Assembly: GCF_012641335.1 (NCBI RefSeq)
Contig: NZ_JABAID010000002.1
Location: 455,189 to 519,188 of the forward strand
Length of the DNA: 64,000 bases
Direction of reading: 5' to 3'
Origin: Novosphingobium sp. ERN07
GTDB taxonomy: Bacteria; Pseudomonadota; Alphaproteobacteria; Sphingomonadales; Sphingomonadaceae
A model generated the notes under the pieces. The model did not search any database. It saw only the letters and a program-made list of their open reading frames with translations, and was not told the origin of the DNA. A program made the position numbers and the translations under genes. Below are positions 34,117 to 43,686 of the stretch, one piece after another (position 1 is the first letter of the stretch; every line of letters starts with the position of its first letter).

Positions 34117-35671
34117 GGCAAACCAGCGCCTTTGCGCTCTCGCAGGGGATGATCCGGGGCAGCGCAAGGCGCGCCTGCCATGCGGCGGCGATGGCCAGAA
34201 GCCGACGATCGTCCCCTCGCCTGCCCAGCAGTTCGAGCGACACCGGGCGCAAGCCACCCGTTGTCAGAACCGCACCGATCGGAATGGCAATGGCCGGGCG
34301 CCCTGAGTAGGCGGCAAGTCGGTGGGTTCCGGCTGTCTCAGGCCCGGCGTCAGCTGTCGCAAAAGGGACCTGCACGGATGGGTATACGATTACGTCCACG
34401 CAAGCACGACCGGAGGTGCAGTCGAACGCTTCGTCCAACCGATCCGCAACATATCGGTCGCGAAACATGCCATTGACCCGGAACCGGGGGTCGCGTGCCG
34501 CGCCTGCGCGATTGGTGATGAATTTGGCCACGTCCTCGACAACGCGGGGATCGGTGTTTCCGTTTGCGGCCTGGTGGCGCAGTTCGGCTAGTAATGCGCC
34601 TGCATCGTGGGGAACTCCAGCACGCCAAGGCAGATATGCGTCCATCACGCCCGGAAAGTCGAAGACCGAACGGCTGGCAAATGTCGCAGTCTCTCCGATG
34701 GGAGCGTTCTTGCCGACCAACACCGTTTCGTCACGCAGATGAATATCGGCTACGGTAGCACCCGCCGCACGGAGCCGCTCCAGCGCCTGCGTCTCAGCCT
34801 TCGCATCTGGCCGCATGAATGCGGATAGTACCCCGACCCGCAGGTTTTTGAGCGGCCGACCCGCAGGCGTGTCATGTGTGCTCGTCAGCACAGACCAAAC
34901 CGCCGCACAATCAGCGACGTGGGTGCACATTGGTCCGATCACGTCCTGCGAGGGGCTGAGCGGCAGCACGCCGCCCATTGGCAACGCACCAAACGTCGGC
35001 CGCAAACCGACTAAACCGGACAAGGCGGCGGGCACCCGCGCGGAACCTGACGTGTCGGTGCCAAGAGCAATTGCTCCGAACCCGGCGGCCAACGCAGCCG
35101 CGTTGCCGGAAGAAGATCCGCCAGCGCTCTCTGAAAAAGCAAAAGGACTAGTCGTCTGGCCCCGGATGGACGATCGCCCCCGGTAGTTAAAGGCGAACTC
35201 GGACATATTTGTCTTGGCGACCACGATCGCCCCGGCTCGCTTGAGCCGTGCCACAACCCATGCGTTATCAGAAGCGACATTACCTGCCAGAGCCACCGAA
35301 CCGGAGGTGGTCACCATCCCCGCCACATCGATGTTGTCCTTCACCAGCAGTGGCACACAGGCTAGCGGCAAGGCCCGCCTTGCCCTGCGAGGGAGAGCAT
35401 CGATACGTTGGGCCTCGTCAAGCGCAATAGGACTAATAGCAGTCACGGCATGCAATGATCCGTCGAGCCGCCTGATGCGGTCGAGCCGCGCCTCAATGAC
35501 GGACACGCAGCTAGTCTTGCCCGAAGACAGCCGAGCCGAAATCTGCGTGATCTGGCTGTCGCCCGCGCCGGGAGGGATCGGCGCGGGCGATCGAGCGGCG
35601 GCACTGCTGCCGGGATAAAAAGCGCCCGACAGCGTCAAAAGAATTGCCTTCAAGACGATGGTGCGACGCAT
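34082..35671 (-). CDS. Exported amidase (amidase signature family)
   Basis: A 529-residue amidase-signature enzyme with the complete Ser-cisSer-Lys triad: Lys111 (VPLLVKDNIDVAG), Ser186 (ESAGGSSSGN) and nucleophile Ser210 (GTDTSGSARVPA). The N-terminus MRRTIVLKAILLTLSGAFY, with cleavage near SSAAA, is a signal peptide, which is uncommon in this mostly cytoplasmic family and places it in the periplasm. The long frame can be opened to 35803, but that would overlap the TonB receptor coding region; ATG 35671 lies 16 bases after the receptor stop, making a receptor-amidase operon. It would hydrolyse an amide brought in by the receptor. Confidence 0.88.
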   Translation of the reverse strand: MRRTIVLKAILLTLSGAFYPGSSAAARSPAPIPPGAGDSQITQISARLSSGKTSCVSVIEARLDRIRRLDGSLHAVTAISPIALDEAQRIDALPRRARRALPLACVPLLVKDNIDVAGMVTTSGSVALAGNVASDNAWVVARLKRAGAIVVAKTNMSEFAFNYRGRSSIRGQTTSPFAFSESAGGSSSGNAAALAAGFGAIALGTDTSGSARVPAALSGLVGLRPTFGALPMGGVLPLSPSQDVIGPMCTHVADCAAVWSVLTSTHDTPAGRPLKNLRVGVLSAFMRPDAKAETQALERLRAAGATVADIHLRDETVLVGKNAPIGETATFASRSVFDFPGVMDAYLPWRAGVPHDAGALLAELRHQAANGNTDPRVVEDVAKFITNRAGAARDPRFRVNGMFRDRYVADRLDEAFDCTSGRACVDVIVYPSVQVPFATADAGPETAGTHRLAAYSGRPAIAIPIGAVLTTGGLRPVSLELLGRRGDDRRLLAIAAAWQARLALPRIIPCESAKALVCLTDPAPNARRH

Positions 35672-35687
35672 CACACTACTTGGCCGC

Positions 35688-38303
35688 TCAGAACTTAAGT
35701 GTGGCCGAGGCGAAGAACGACATGCCGTTGAAGCCGAACGGCGAAATTGCGTTGTAGGGCAGTGTGCCACCATTATCCGAACCGTTGGTCCCCGCCGCGA
35801 CACTCGCGACGGTGGAGCGCAAGTTCTGCGTAGGATAGATGTCGAACAGGTTGTTAACGCCTGCGCTCAAAGTGATGCGAGGTGTAAAGTCGTAATTCAC
35901 CTGGATGTCGGTGACGATCTTGCCCTTGAAGTGCTGGATCACCTGCGAGTTGGCGCTGGTCGAGGACACCGGCACCAGCGTGACGTCGTAGCCGGGCGTC
36001 ACTGCCGCGATCTGCGCGGGGGTGAGACTGGTGAAGGCTACCGCCGAGACCTTGCCATAATAAGTGTTGGTCAGCCCCAGCGAGAAGTCGCCTGACTTCC
36101 AGTTAAGGTTGAGCAGCACCTTCGACCGGGGCTGGCTGTCCGAGATACGTACCTGCTGCGTCAGGTCGAACAGCGGCGCAGTGATACCAAGAGCCGCGAT
36201 TTCAGCAGGCGTCCCGGCGATCTTGTCGAACTTAGTCTTGTTGTAGTTGGCGGCAAGCAGGACCGAGAGCTCGCCTAGTGAACCAAGATCAAACTTGTCC
36301 GACAAGGTCACGTCGACGCCCCGCGTTGTGGTATCAACGGCATTGGTAAGATAACTGGCTGCACCAATATTTGGGATGCCATTGGCCGTAAGAAAGGTCG
36401 TCAGCGCCGTACTCTGGAATTGTGTTGACTGGACAATCCGGTCACGAAGCTTGATTTGATAGGCATCGACCGTCAGCACCAGTCCGTTGGAGTCAAAAAC
36501 AAAACCTGCCGAGATATTCTTTGATTTTTCAGGACGAAGATCGGTTGCGCCAAGCAATTTTGCCGCTTCGCTGTCTACAGGCAGATTGCGCACAAGTACA
36601 GGAGCGCCATTAATGAAATTAATCGTCGAATTGCTGAAAAATACCTGAGCAAGATGTGGAGCACGGAAACCGGTACTATAAGAACCACGCAGTGCCAGCG
36701 GCTGCATAACTTGCAGACGACCTGATACCTTATAGTTTGTAGTACCGCCAAAGTCTGAAAAATCTTCGTGCCTCACTGCGCCACCGAGCGTCAGCCGACC
36801 AAAGAATTCCTTTTCCAATTCTGCGTAGACTGCCTTGCTGTTGCGCTTGCCGAAAGTCGCATCCAGCGGACTGATACCCGGGCTTGGCTGGAAGCCCACG
36901 GGGGCTGGCCTGCCGGCGTTCGGACCGTCGATGATCGCCACTCCACCATTGGCGTAGCTGACCAGTTCACCCGCTATGAGTCGGTATGTTTCCTCACGAT
37001 ATTCAGCGCCAAACGCCAAATTCAACGGTGTATCATCACCTACATCGAACTTGCGTGTAAAATCGAGATTCGTAGTCCACTGATCATAACGAGTCGACCC
37101 AAGGTACGCACTTGTTGGGCTCTGCAGCCCATAGGATGCGTTGTTTGCATTGCTTGTATTGTTGTCGATTAGACTTTTGCCGTAGCCGGTTGAGATATCC
37201 CAATCAAATCCGAGCAAATCTTCGCCGCGCACCCCTCCGGTCGCTGCAATATTTCGCAAACGGATATCACCATATGGAATGAAGCCATCGGGATGCAGTG
37301 CTCGTACCGTCTGGTCCTGACCCGCCCGTCGGAAGAAATACGGGGTCTTGCCATCCAGATCACTGTAGCCACCGAATGCATAGAATGCAGCATTACCATT
37401 GTTGGTCGGCAACTCGGCGTTGAGAAACGCCGACTTCATTTCGAACTGAGAGTTCCCTTGACGCGATGTACGTCGGTCGATCGTTGCTTCACGCGCATCC
37501 AAGACACCATTCGACGCAGTTAGACCTGTGCCAGAACCGAAAAACGCTGATGGCGCAACTGGCCTTCCTGAAGAATTGGTACCAAAATACTGCTGGCGTG
37601 TGTCTTCCGAAGATCGATCAGTTCCGCCGCGATTCTGATACTGCAAAGTGGCGCGCACAAGGCCACTGTGGGCTAGAGGCAAGCCAAAACCGGCAGCAAC
37701 ATCGATAAACTCACCGTCACCTTCCTTGGTGATACCTGACAGGACTCTGGCTTTGATGTCAGTTGTCCTATCCAGGGTGAGATTGATGACGCCGGCAATA
37801 GCGTCGGAACCGTATTGAGCTGAAGCACCGTCACGCAGTATCTCTACGCCTGAAAGCGCCATGCTGGGGATGGAGTTGAAATCGTATGCTACGTCGCCTC
37901 GTCCAATTCCGTTGCTCGTGCTTAGATCACCAGAGGAATGGCGACGCTTGCCATCTACGAGTACAAGGAGCTGACCGGTGGACAGGCCGCGCAATGTCGG
38001 CGGCGTTGTGAAATCCCCTACGCCAGAAGCACTGGGGCGTGGCGTGCTGAAACTCGGCACAGAGACCTTGAGCATGTCCTGTATTTCAGTACGACCGCCA
38101 CGTGCCAATTCATCCGCACTGATCCGATCAATCGGGACAACAGATTCTGCGGCCGAGCGACTGCCGAAGCGGGAGCCTGTAACTACGATGGCTGTCCCTT
38201 CGTCACCCTCAACTTCCTGAGCGTGCAACGCAGTGACCGGCATGGCTATCGCAATAACCACTAATCCAGTGGTTGCCATGGCGATGTTGCGGATTTTCCT
38301 CAT
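35688..38303 (-). CDS. TonB-dependent outer-membrane receptor (amidase operon)
   Basis: An 871-residue TonB-dependent receptor with the signal peptide MRKIRNIAMATTGLVVIAI (cleavage after ALHA) and a TonB-box-like GTAIVVTGSRFGSRSA. The plug domain includes GLSTGQLLVLVDGKRR and GVEILRDGASAQYGSDAIAGVIN, followed by a long barrel ending SATLKF. The SAQYGSDAIAGVIN plug variant belongs to the receptors that carry larger organic ligands. Codons in the middle of the gene (about 36350-38250) are clearly richer in A/T than those of the flanking genes, hinting at recombination or acquisition. It is the first gene of the receptor-amidase operon. Confidence 0.93.
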   Translation of the reverse strand: MRKIRNIAMATTGLVVIAIAMPVTALHAQEVEGDEGTAIVVTGSRFGSRSAAESVVPIDRISADELARGGRTEIQDMLKVSVPSFSTPRPSASGVGDFTTPPTLRGLSTGQLLVLVDGKRRHSSGDLSTSNGIGRGDVAYDFNSIPSMALSGVEILRDGASAQYGSDAIAGVINLTLDRTTDIKARVLSGITKEGDGEFIDVAAGFGLPLAHSGLVRATLQYQNRGGTDRSSEDTRQQYFGTNSSGRPVAPSAFFGSGTGLTASNGVLDAREATIDRRTSRQGNSQFEMKSAFLNAELPTNNGNAAFYAFGGYSDLDGKTPYFFRRAGQDQTVRALHPDGFIPYGDIRLRNIAATGGVRGEDLLGFDWDISTGYGKSLIDNNTSNANNASYGLQSPTSAYLGSTRYDQWTTNLDFTRKFDVGDDTPLNLAFGAEYREETYRLIAGELVSYANGGVAIIDGPNAGRPAPVGFQPSPGISPLDATFGKRNSKAVYAELEKEFFGRLTLGGAVRHEDFSDFGGTTNYKVSGRLQVMQPLALRGSYSTGFRAPHLAQVFFSNSTINFINGAPVLVRNLPVDSEAAKLLGATDLRPEKSKNISAGFVFDSNGLVLTVDAYQIKLRDRIVQSTQFQSTALTTFLTANGIPNIGAASYLTNAVDTTTRGVDVTLSDKFDLGSLGELSVLLAANYNKTKFDKIAGTPAEIAALGITAPLFDLTQQVRISDSQPRSKVLLNLNWKSGDFSLGLTNTYYGKVSAVAFTSLTPAQIAAVTPGYDVTLVPVSSTSANSQVIQHFKGKIVTDIQVNYDFTPRITLSAGVNNLFDIYPTQNLRSTVASVAAGTNGSDNGGTLPYNAISPFGFNGMSFFASATLKF

Positions 38304-38852
38304 GGTTCTTATTCCCTGTCTGGCCTAGAAAATGTGGAGCTTCCGCGATTCTTGCGAATGCAGCAGCATTTCGCCGCTGTTTGCGGCGCAGATTTTCTTG
38401 GTAGTTGCTGAAAACGCGGGCTGTTTCGACAATGTCGAGAGTTTGACCTAGCAAACTCATCTCAGCCAATAATCACTCACTAGCCGAGTGATCTGAACTG
38501 GCTGCTCAATTTTGAATGCATGCTTTCCCCCTGGTAAAGAATGGCACGCCCCCTGCGAACGCAAAGCGGGCTCTGTTGCGATGCCCCGGAGCCGTACCCC
38601 TTTGTCCTTCCGTCCATGCCATTTTGCGCGCCTGCTCCCAAGGGACAAGTGACGGGTGTGAACGAGTCCATGCATGAACCTTATAGATCTTGGCCAGCCC
38701 CATCAGCTCCCTGCAAATCACCCTCGCCACCTGCCCTTCAGGTTCATCAGTGAAGCGACAATGGGTTTGCGATCTCCGGGCGCAGCGCTCCCTGATCAGC
38801 GTTGCACCTCCGGCAGTTTTGGCAGAGTACGACCGCAGCACTGCCAAAAGAA
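38304..38852. promoter_or_regulatory. Non-coding region upstream of the TonB receptor
   Basis: About 550 bases without a credible gene; short frames on both strands lack ribosome sites and family signals. It holds one clear dyad, ATCACTC-ACTAGCC-GAGTGAT (38472-38492), 169 bases upstream of the receptor start, a reasonable operator for a LysR-type or other regulator. Otherwise I see nothing. Confidence 0.5.
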
Positions 38853-38889
38853 TGAGCGAGGCCGCGGCAAGGCAAAGATGCCTCGCTCA
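38853..38889 (-). terminator. Terminator of the seven-gene amino-acid operon
   Basis: TGAGCGAGGC (38853-38862) and GCCTCGCTCA (38880-38889) form a perfect 10-base stem. Reading on the minus strand it begins 34 bases after the aminotransferase stop and is followed by ATTCTTTTGG, a short U-run. Confidence 0.65.
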
Positions 38890-38923
38890 CCTACCGCGCT
38901 CATATCCTCGCAAGCGGAGTAAG

Positions 38924-40234
38924 TCAGACGAATGTGCGCCGCTCTTGATGGATCGCGGCCACCAGACGGTCGAGTTCGACACTGGTGTTGAACAATGCGG
39001 GTGTCACGCGCAACACCATCCCCGAGGCAAGGCCCGCTTTGGCGACGACCAGCAGCTTGTACTTCTCCATGAACAATGCCTGTGCCGACTTGGCCTTGGC
39101 GGGGCTGTCCACGCCAGGCAGCCGGAAGGCACTGATCGCGCCGTAATTGCCCGGCTCATCTGGAAGCATTAGCTGCAGACCAGGCACGTCTCGCACACGC
39201 GAAATCCAATAGTTCCGCAAGCTCTTGAGGTGCGCGAACTTGCGTTCAATACCTATCGTCGCCTGGGCTTCCAACGCAGCAGGGATCGTCAGACGCGCGG
39301 CGAAATCGACGGTGCCGGTAGGAATGCGCGAACGGATATCGTCTGCCGAATGGATCCGGTTACCCAGCCAGGGCTGGATATCCGCAAGGCGCGACTTGCG
39401 GATAAAGATTCCGCCTGTGCCGAGTGGTGCCGCCAGCCATTTGTGCAACGAGAAGCCGATGAAATCTGCACCAGTATCGGCCACGTTGAACGGCATTTGA
39501 CCGACCGCCTGCGCACTGTCGAGGATCACGTCGACGCCCCGCGCCTTGGCCATCGCGACGATTTCCTTTACCGGCGGGATCAGCCCGTTGCGGTTTGAGA
39601 CATGGGTGAGAAGCAGCAGTCTCGCGCGCGGCGTCTCCTTCAGAACCTTTTCGTAAGCAGCAAGGATGTTCGCGCGAGTATGCGGTTCAGGCAGGGAAAA
39701 GCGCACGACCCGAGCACCCCGGCTCTGCTCCAGATAGTCCATCGCAAACTGCATCTCGTCATAGTCGACATCGCAGTAGATCACCGCGTCGCCCGCCTTG
39801 AGCAGCGCGTAATTGGTGATCAGCGCATAGAGTCCCTCGGTGCCGCCGCCGCTCAGCGCCACCTCGTCCAGCGAGGCACCGATCAGGTCGGCCACGGCTG
39901 TCCGCGACTTGTCCAGTTCCTGATCGCGCGGCATGCCGGGCACGCCGCTGCGAAGGAAAGTGGAGTTGTAGCGGTTCACCCACGCGACCTTGTCGAGATA
40001 GGCTGCGTGCACCGACTTGGTCATGGCGCCGTAATAGGCCGCATCGAAGTTCACGACCGACCTGTCGATTTCGTAGAATGCGCTCAGGCGCTGCTGCGTC
40101 TGCTCGAACGAGAGCCCCGCCTCGAACAGCCCACCTAAGCCCCCCTGAGCCGGCGCGGCCAAAGTACGCCCGGCCAACAGCGTGCCCATGGACGCGGCCC
40201 CTGCACCGACAAGGAACTGCCGTCTGTTAGTCAT
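38924..40234 (-). CDS. Tat-exported class V aminotransferase-fold PLP enzyme
   Basis: A 436-residue fold-type I PLP enzyme of the class V group (isopenicillin-N epimerase/cysteine desulfurase-like). PLP Lys265 lies in SLHKWLAAPLG and the cofactor Asp in VILDSAQAVGQ. A class V enzyme normally stays in the cytoplasm, but this one begins MTNRRQFLVGAGAASMG, a convincing twin-arginine leader ending near TLAA. Export through Tat fits a protein that must bind its cofactor before leaving the cell. ATG 40234 is used; the frame continues to 40300. It is the last gene of the operon, after ridA-like and aap genes. It could be a racemase, lyase or transaminase acting on amino acids in the periplasm. Confidence 0.87.
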   Translation of the reverse strand: MTNRRQFLVGAGAASMGTLLAGRTLAAPAQGGLGGLFEAGLSFEQTQQRLSAFYEIDRSVVNFDAAYYGAMTKSVHAAYLDKVAWVNRYNSTFLRSGVPGMPRDQELDKSRTAVADLIGASLDEVALSGGGTEGLYALITNYALLKAGDAVIYCDVDYDEMQFAMDYLEQSRGARVVRFSLPEPHTRANILAAYEKVLKETPRARLLLLTHVSNRNGLIPPVKEIVAMAKARGVDVILDSAQAVGQMPFNVADTGADFIGFSLHKWLAAPLGTGGIFIRKSRLADIQPWLGNRIHSADDIRSRIPTGTVDFAARLTIPAALEAQATIGIERKFAHLKSLRNYWISRVRDVPGLQLMLPDEPGNYGAISAFRLPGVDSPAKAKSAQALFMEKYKLLVVAKAGLASGMVLRVTPALFNTSVELDRLVAAIHQERRTFV

Positions 40235-40274
40235 GTCTTTCCACTCCGAAACAGGATTTGAATGAAGCGCCGTT

Positions 40275-40739
40275 TCAAGCGCGAATTTCGATGACGGCAT
40301 CCACTTCGACGGCGTAGTTCAGCGGCAGCCGGTAGACACCTACTGCCGAGCGCGAATGCTTTCCGTCCTCTCCGAAAACCGCGACCATGAGATCCGAGGC
40401 ACCATTGATCACACCGGGAACACCGAAAAAGGAAGGCCCAGCCTGCACGTACCCGCCAAGCCGCAGGACCTGCGTTACTCGGTCAAGATCGCCGCCGCAG
40501 GCCGCACGAAATTGCGCAATCAGGTTGATCGCGCACAGCCTTGCGCCGAGCGCAGCCTGTTCGGGCGTCACATCTTCGCCAACCACGCCCTTGATCTCCT
40601 GCGCAGCGCCTTTCGACAGCTGACCGGAAACATGGACGATCCGACCGGAGCGCGTGTAGGGTACATAATTGGCTACTGGCGCGGACGGCTCGGGCAAGAT
40701 GATGCCGAGCTGGGCAAGCTTGTTGGCGATGCGAAGCAT
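40275..40739 (-). CDS. RidA/YjgF-family imine deaminase-like protein
   Basis: A 154-residue RidA-family protein with VANYVPYTRSGRIVHVSGQLS at the start, a middle block CAINLIAQFRAACGGDLDRV, and an end segment RSAVGVYRLPLNYAVEVDAVIEI. RidA proteins hydrolyse reactive enamines/imines made by PLP enzymes and amino-acid oxidases. Its place between an amino-acid ABC transporter and a PLP enzyme, in an operon that also begins with a PLP lyase, fits that role well. No signal peptide, so cytoplasmic. It belongs to the longer-N-terminus RidA subgroup rather than archetypal RidA. Confidence 0.9.
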   Translation of the reverse strand: MLRIANKLAQLGIILPEPSAPVANYVPYTRSGRIVHVSGQLSKGAAQEIKGVVGEDVTPEQAALGARLCAINLIAQFRAACGGDLDRVTQVLRLGGYVQAGPSFFGVPGVINGASDLMVAVFGEDGKHSRSAVGVYRLPLNYAVEVDAVIEIRA

Positions 40740-40748
40740 AAGGTCTCC

Positions 40749-41480
40749 TTAGAAGAGTATCTTTTCAAGGAACGCCCGCGTGCGTGGGTGCCCTGGATTG
40801 GTGAAGAAGGTCTGCGCGTCGGCGATCTCGATGATCTGGCCTTCGTCCATAAAAACCACGCGGTCGGCCACTTCGCGGGCGAAGGCCATCTCGTGCGTGA
40901 CGCAGACCATCGTCATGCCCCCGGTTGCGAGCGCTTTTATGATGTCGAGCACTTCTTTGACCATTTCCGCATCAAGCGCGGATGTCGGCTCGTCAAACAG
41001 CATCAGCGCCGGATCCATGCACAGCGCCCGCGCGATCGCCGCGCGCTGCTGCTGACCGCCGGAAAGCCGAGTTGGGAACTTGTCTGCCTGATCGGCGATG
41101 CGCACGCGCTCTAGCATGGCATGGGCGACTTCGCGCGCTTTGTGCTCTGACAGGCCGCGGACGCGCATCGGCGCAAGTATGCAATTCTGCAGCACGGTCA
41201 GATGCGGAAACAAGTTGAAGTCCTGAAACACCATGCCCACTCGCGACCGGATCTCACGCAAGACCAGCGGATCGTCCGATACGCTTAGTCCGGTGACCAG
41301 GATGTCGCCTGCGTGATGCTGTTCCAGACCGTTGACGCAGCGGATCAGCGTGGACTTGCCTGATCCTGACGGACCGCAGATGACAACCCGCTGCCCCTCC
41401 TCGACATGCAAAGTCACGTTGCGCAGCGCATGAAAATCGCCGTACCACTTGTGCACGCCGACGAAGGACAACGCGTTCAT
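40749..41480 (-). CDS. aapP: Polar amino-acid ABC transporter ATPase (AapP/GlnQ type)
   Basis: A 243-residue ABC ATPase. Walker A is GPSGSGKST, the Q-loop follows [13 protein letters not shown], the signature is [15 protein letters not shown], Walker B is [12 protein letters not shown], and the switch His is in VTHEM. These sequences are typical of the polar amino-acid (HAAT) family. Its 5' end overlaps the second permease by 4 bases. With two long permeases and a 344-residue binding protein, the system matches AapJQMP/BztABCD general L-amino-acid transporters. Confidence 0.94.
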   Translation of the reverse strand: MNALSFVGVHKWYGDFHALRNVTLHVEEGQRVVICGPSGSGKSTLIRCVNGLEQHHAGDILVTGLSVSDDPLVLREIRSRVGMVFQDFNLFPHLTVLQNCILAPMRVRGLSEHKAREVAHAMLERVRIADQADKFPTRLSGGQQQRAAIARALCMDPALMLFDEPTSALDAEMVKEVLDIIKALATGGMTMVCVTHEMAFAREVADRVVFMDEGQIIEIADAQTFFTNPGHPRTRAFLEKILF

Positions 41481-42562
41481 TGCCAGTCCTCCGCCAGTGT
41501 CCTTTCAAGGTGCAACGAATAGCGCGTAACCCCGTAACAGATCGCGAAATAGATCAGCCCGACCATGAGATACGTCTCGGCATAAGGCATAGGCCAAGCA
41601 GGATCGTTGAGTGCCACGCGCCCCGCGCTCACGAGGTCAAACAGGCCCACCACCATGACAAGGCTGGTATTCTTGATCACCACGATGATCGTGCTGGTCA
41701 GCGGCGGCAGCACTTTACGGATCGCCTGCGGAAGTATCACGGTGAACAACACATCGCGCTTGCCAAGGCCCAATGCCTGCGCCGATTCCCACTGGCTGCG
41801 CGGTACGCCTTGCAAGCCGCCGCGCAAGACCTCGCACAAGTAGGCCGCGCTGACGAGGGTGAACACGCCCAGAGCCCGCGCGAGGTTCTCCAACCGGATC
41901 CAATCGGGTAGCAGAAGCGGGGCCAGGAACGAAGCTGCGAATAGCAGTGTCACCACCGGTATCCCGCGCAGCAATTCGACGAAACCAGTGGCGCAGCAAC
42001 GAATGAGGGGAAGCGAACTGCGCCGGGCCAATGCCAGCGCCAAACCAAGCGGAAAGCCGAATGCGAGCGATAGCACCGTCAGCAGCAGCGTCACCGGCAG
42101 TCCGCCCCAAGATGACACCGGCACCGGCGACAGCCCCGCGACCCCGCCAGCCATCAGGGCCAAGACCAGCAGCAGCCCGCCAGCCCATGCTGCTGCCGTA
42201 ATACGGGTCCAGTGCGCACGAGGCATCGTCCACAAAGCCAGCCCGACAAGGACAGTCACGACGGCGATTGGTCGCCAAATCTGCGTCTCGGGATAGATCC
42301 CGAAAAGAATGAACGGCCCTTTTTGGCGCAGGAACACCCAACAGGCACCGGCATCGCGGCAGGCATCGCCATTGCCTTGCCAGACCCCGTGCATGACGGC
42401 CCATGCAAGAAGGTGCGGCAGCGCCTGCGCGATCACAGCCACGAAGACCAGCGTGGCAAGCAGGTTCACGCCGCCCTTGAACAGCAAGGCAAGACCATTT
42501 GGACTGGCTGGGCGCAGCGTTGGAGCCAGCCGGGGCTCGGTCATTGCCTGGACGAACGTCAT
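41477..42562 (-). CDS. aapM: Amino-acid ABC transporter permease (AapM type)
   Basis: A 361-residue inner-membrane permease of the HisMQ family, longer than the usual 220-residue GlnP because of an N-terminal extension with extra membrane helices, as in AapM/BztC. The EAA loop coupling to the ATPase is in [21 protein letters not shown]. The start at 42562 ([10 protein letters not shown]) overlaps the first permease stop by 4 bases (ATGA); the longer frame to 42865 is only a shadow of that upstream gene. Confidence 0.92.
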   Translation of the reverse strand: MTFVQAMTEPRLAPTLRPASPNGLALLFKGGVNLLATLVFVAVIAQALPHLLAWAVMHGVWQGNGDACRDAGACWVFLRQKGPFILFGIYPETQIWRPIAVVTVLVGLALWTMPRAHWTRITAAAWAGGLLLVLALMAGGVAGLSPVPVSSWGGLPVTLLLTVLSLAFGFPLGLALALARRSSLPLIRCCATGFVELLRGIPVVTLLFAASFLAPLLLPDWIRLENLARALGVFTLVSAAYLCEVLRGGLQGVPRSQWESAQALGLGKRDVLFTVILPQAIRKVLPPLTSTIIVVIKNTSLVMVVGLFDLVSAGRVALNDPAWPMPYAETYLMVGLIYFAICYGVTRYSLHLERTLAEDWQ

Positions 42563-43686
42563 AGTGCCCACCGCCCGCTGCGCCGCTCCAGCAGAGCCAT
42601 GCCGAGCGAGATCATGGCCGCCAGCGTGAAATAGATCAGCGCGACAAGCGCAACGCATTCGAGCGCATGGCCGGTATGGTTCATCGTCGTATTGGCGATG
42701 GAATTCAGGTCGGGATAGCCCACGACCAGCGCTAGCGTCGAGTTCTTGAGGATGGCGGCGAACTGGTTGGTCATCGGCGGCACCATCACCCGTAGCGCCT
42801 GCGGTACGATGACCAAGCGCAGGCACTGGCGCTCGCTGAGCCCCATCGCCCGGCAGGCGTCCCACTGCCCCGCCGGCACCGCCGCTATGCCGGCGCGGAT
42901 GATCTCGGCGGCAAAACCGCTGGCGTACAAAATGCTACCGAGCGCGACCGCCGCGAACTCTGGTGTCAGGCTGACCCCGCCGACGAAATTGTATCGATCG
43001 AGGTGCGGCACGTCCGGCGCGATGCCCAGCCCAAGCGATAGCCAAAGCACGCTTGCCGCAATCACGCCTGCAAGCGTTACCACGCTGGCCTGATGGAGAC
43101 GGCCACGCCATGCTAGCACCGCCACCACCAGCAGCCCGCCCATGGCCACCAGGAAAAGCGGCAACGCCGTCCCGGTAATCCCAAAGGACGTGATGTAAAG
43201 CCCGCGGTCGTTGAGGAAGATACCGGGAATAGGCTGTAGCGCATTTCCCGGCGGCGGAAGCGTCACAGTCAGCACGCCGTACCAGAACAACAACTGCACC
43301 ACGAGCGGGGTATTGCGCACCGCGTCGATGAAGGTCCCTGCGGTGCCGATCGCCAACGGATGGCTGGATCGCCTCGCAAGCGCCAGCGGGATGCCCAGCA
43401 AGGTGGAAAACACACTCACGACTAGCGCAAGCAGCACAGTATTGCCCAAGCCGGCGACAAGCGCACGCGCGAACGTGCTAGAGGGCGAATAGGCCAACAC
43501 CGATTCGGAAAGCGGGAACCGAGCCGTGCTGCTCAGAAAATCAAAATCGAGCACGATGCCACGAACGGAAAGGTTCTGCGCCGCGACGAACATCGTGATC
43601 GCGCCGACCACTGCGACGGCCAGCGCGAATAGTGCCTGTGGCAGCCACCAACGCAGCAGATCGCGTGAAGCGAGTTGTCTGCGCAT
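42559..43686 (-). CDS. aapQ: Amino-acid ABC transporter permease (AapQ type)
   Basis: A 375-residue permease with an N-terminal membrane anchor (LPQALFALAVAVVGAITMFVA), the AapQ-type central insertion and the EAA motif GLSERQCLRLVIVPQALRVM near the C-terminus. It forms the heteromeric channel with the AapM-type subunit. Its ATG at 43684-43686 shares one base with the stop of the binding-protein gene (TGATG), so translation is coupled. Confidence 0.92.
   Translation of the reverse strand: MRRQLASRDLLRWWLPQALFALAVAVVGAITMFVAAQNLSVRGIVLDFDFLSSTARFPLSESVLAYSPSSTFARALVAGLGNTVLLALVVSVFSTLLGIPLALARRSSHPLAIGTAGTFIDAVRNTPLVVQLLFWYGVLTVTLPPPGNALQPIPGIFLNDRGLYITSFGITGTALPLFLVAMGGLLVVAVLAWRGRLHQASVVTLAGVIAASVLWLSLGLGIAPDVPHLDRYNFVGGVSLTPEFAAVALGSILYASGFAAEIIRAGIAAVPAGQWDACRAMGLSERQCLRLVIVPQALRVMVPPMTNQFAAILKNSTLALVVGYPDLNSIANTTMNHTGHALECVALVALIYFTLAAMISLGMALLERRSGRWAL

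Noticed and set aside
34116..35803. Longer amidase start upstream of 35671
   Set aside because: It would overlap the TonB receptor 3' end by more than 100 bases, and it would lose the signal peptide that begins at 35671.
38457..38922. Several short frames on both strands in the 620-base gap
   Set aside because: They overlap one another in different frames, have no ribosome sites and no recognisable products.
42562..42865. N-terminal extension of the second aap permease
   Set aside because: The extra 101 residues are a frame-shifted reading of the upstream permease gene; the ATGA overlap at 42562 gives the natural start.
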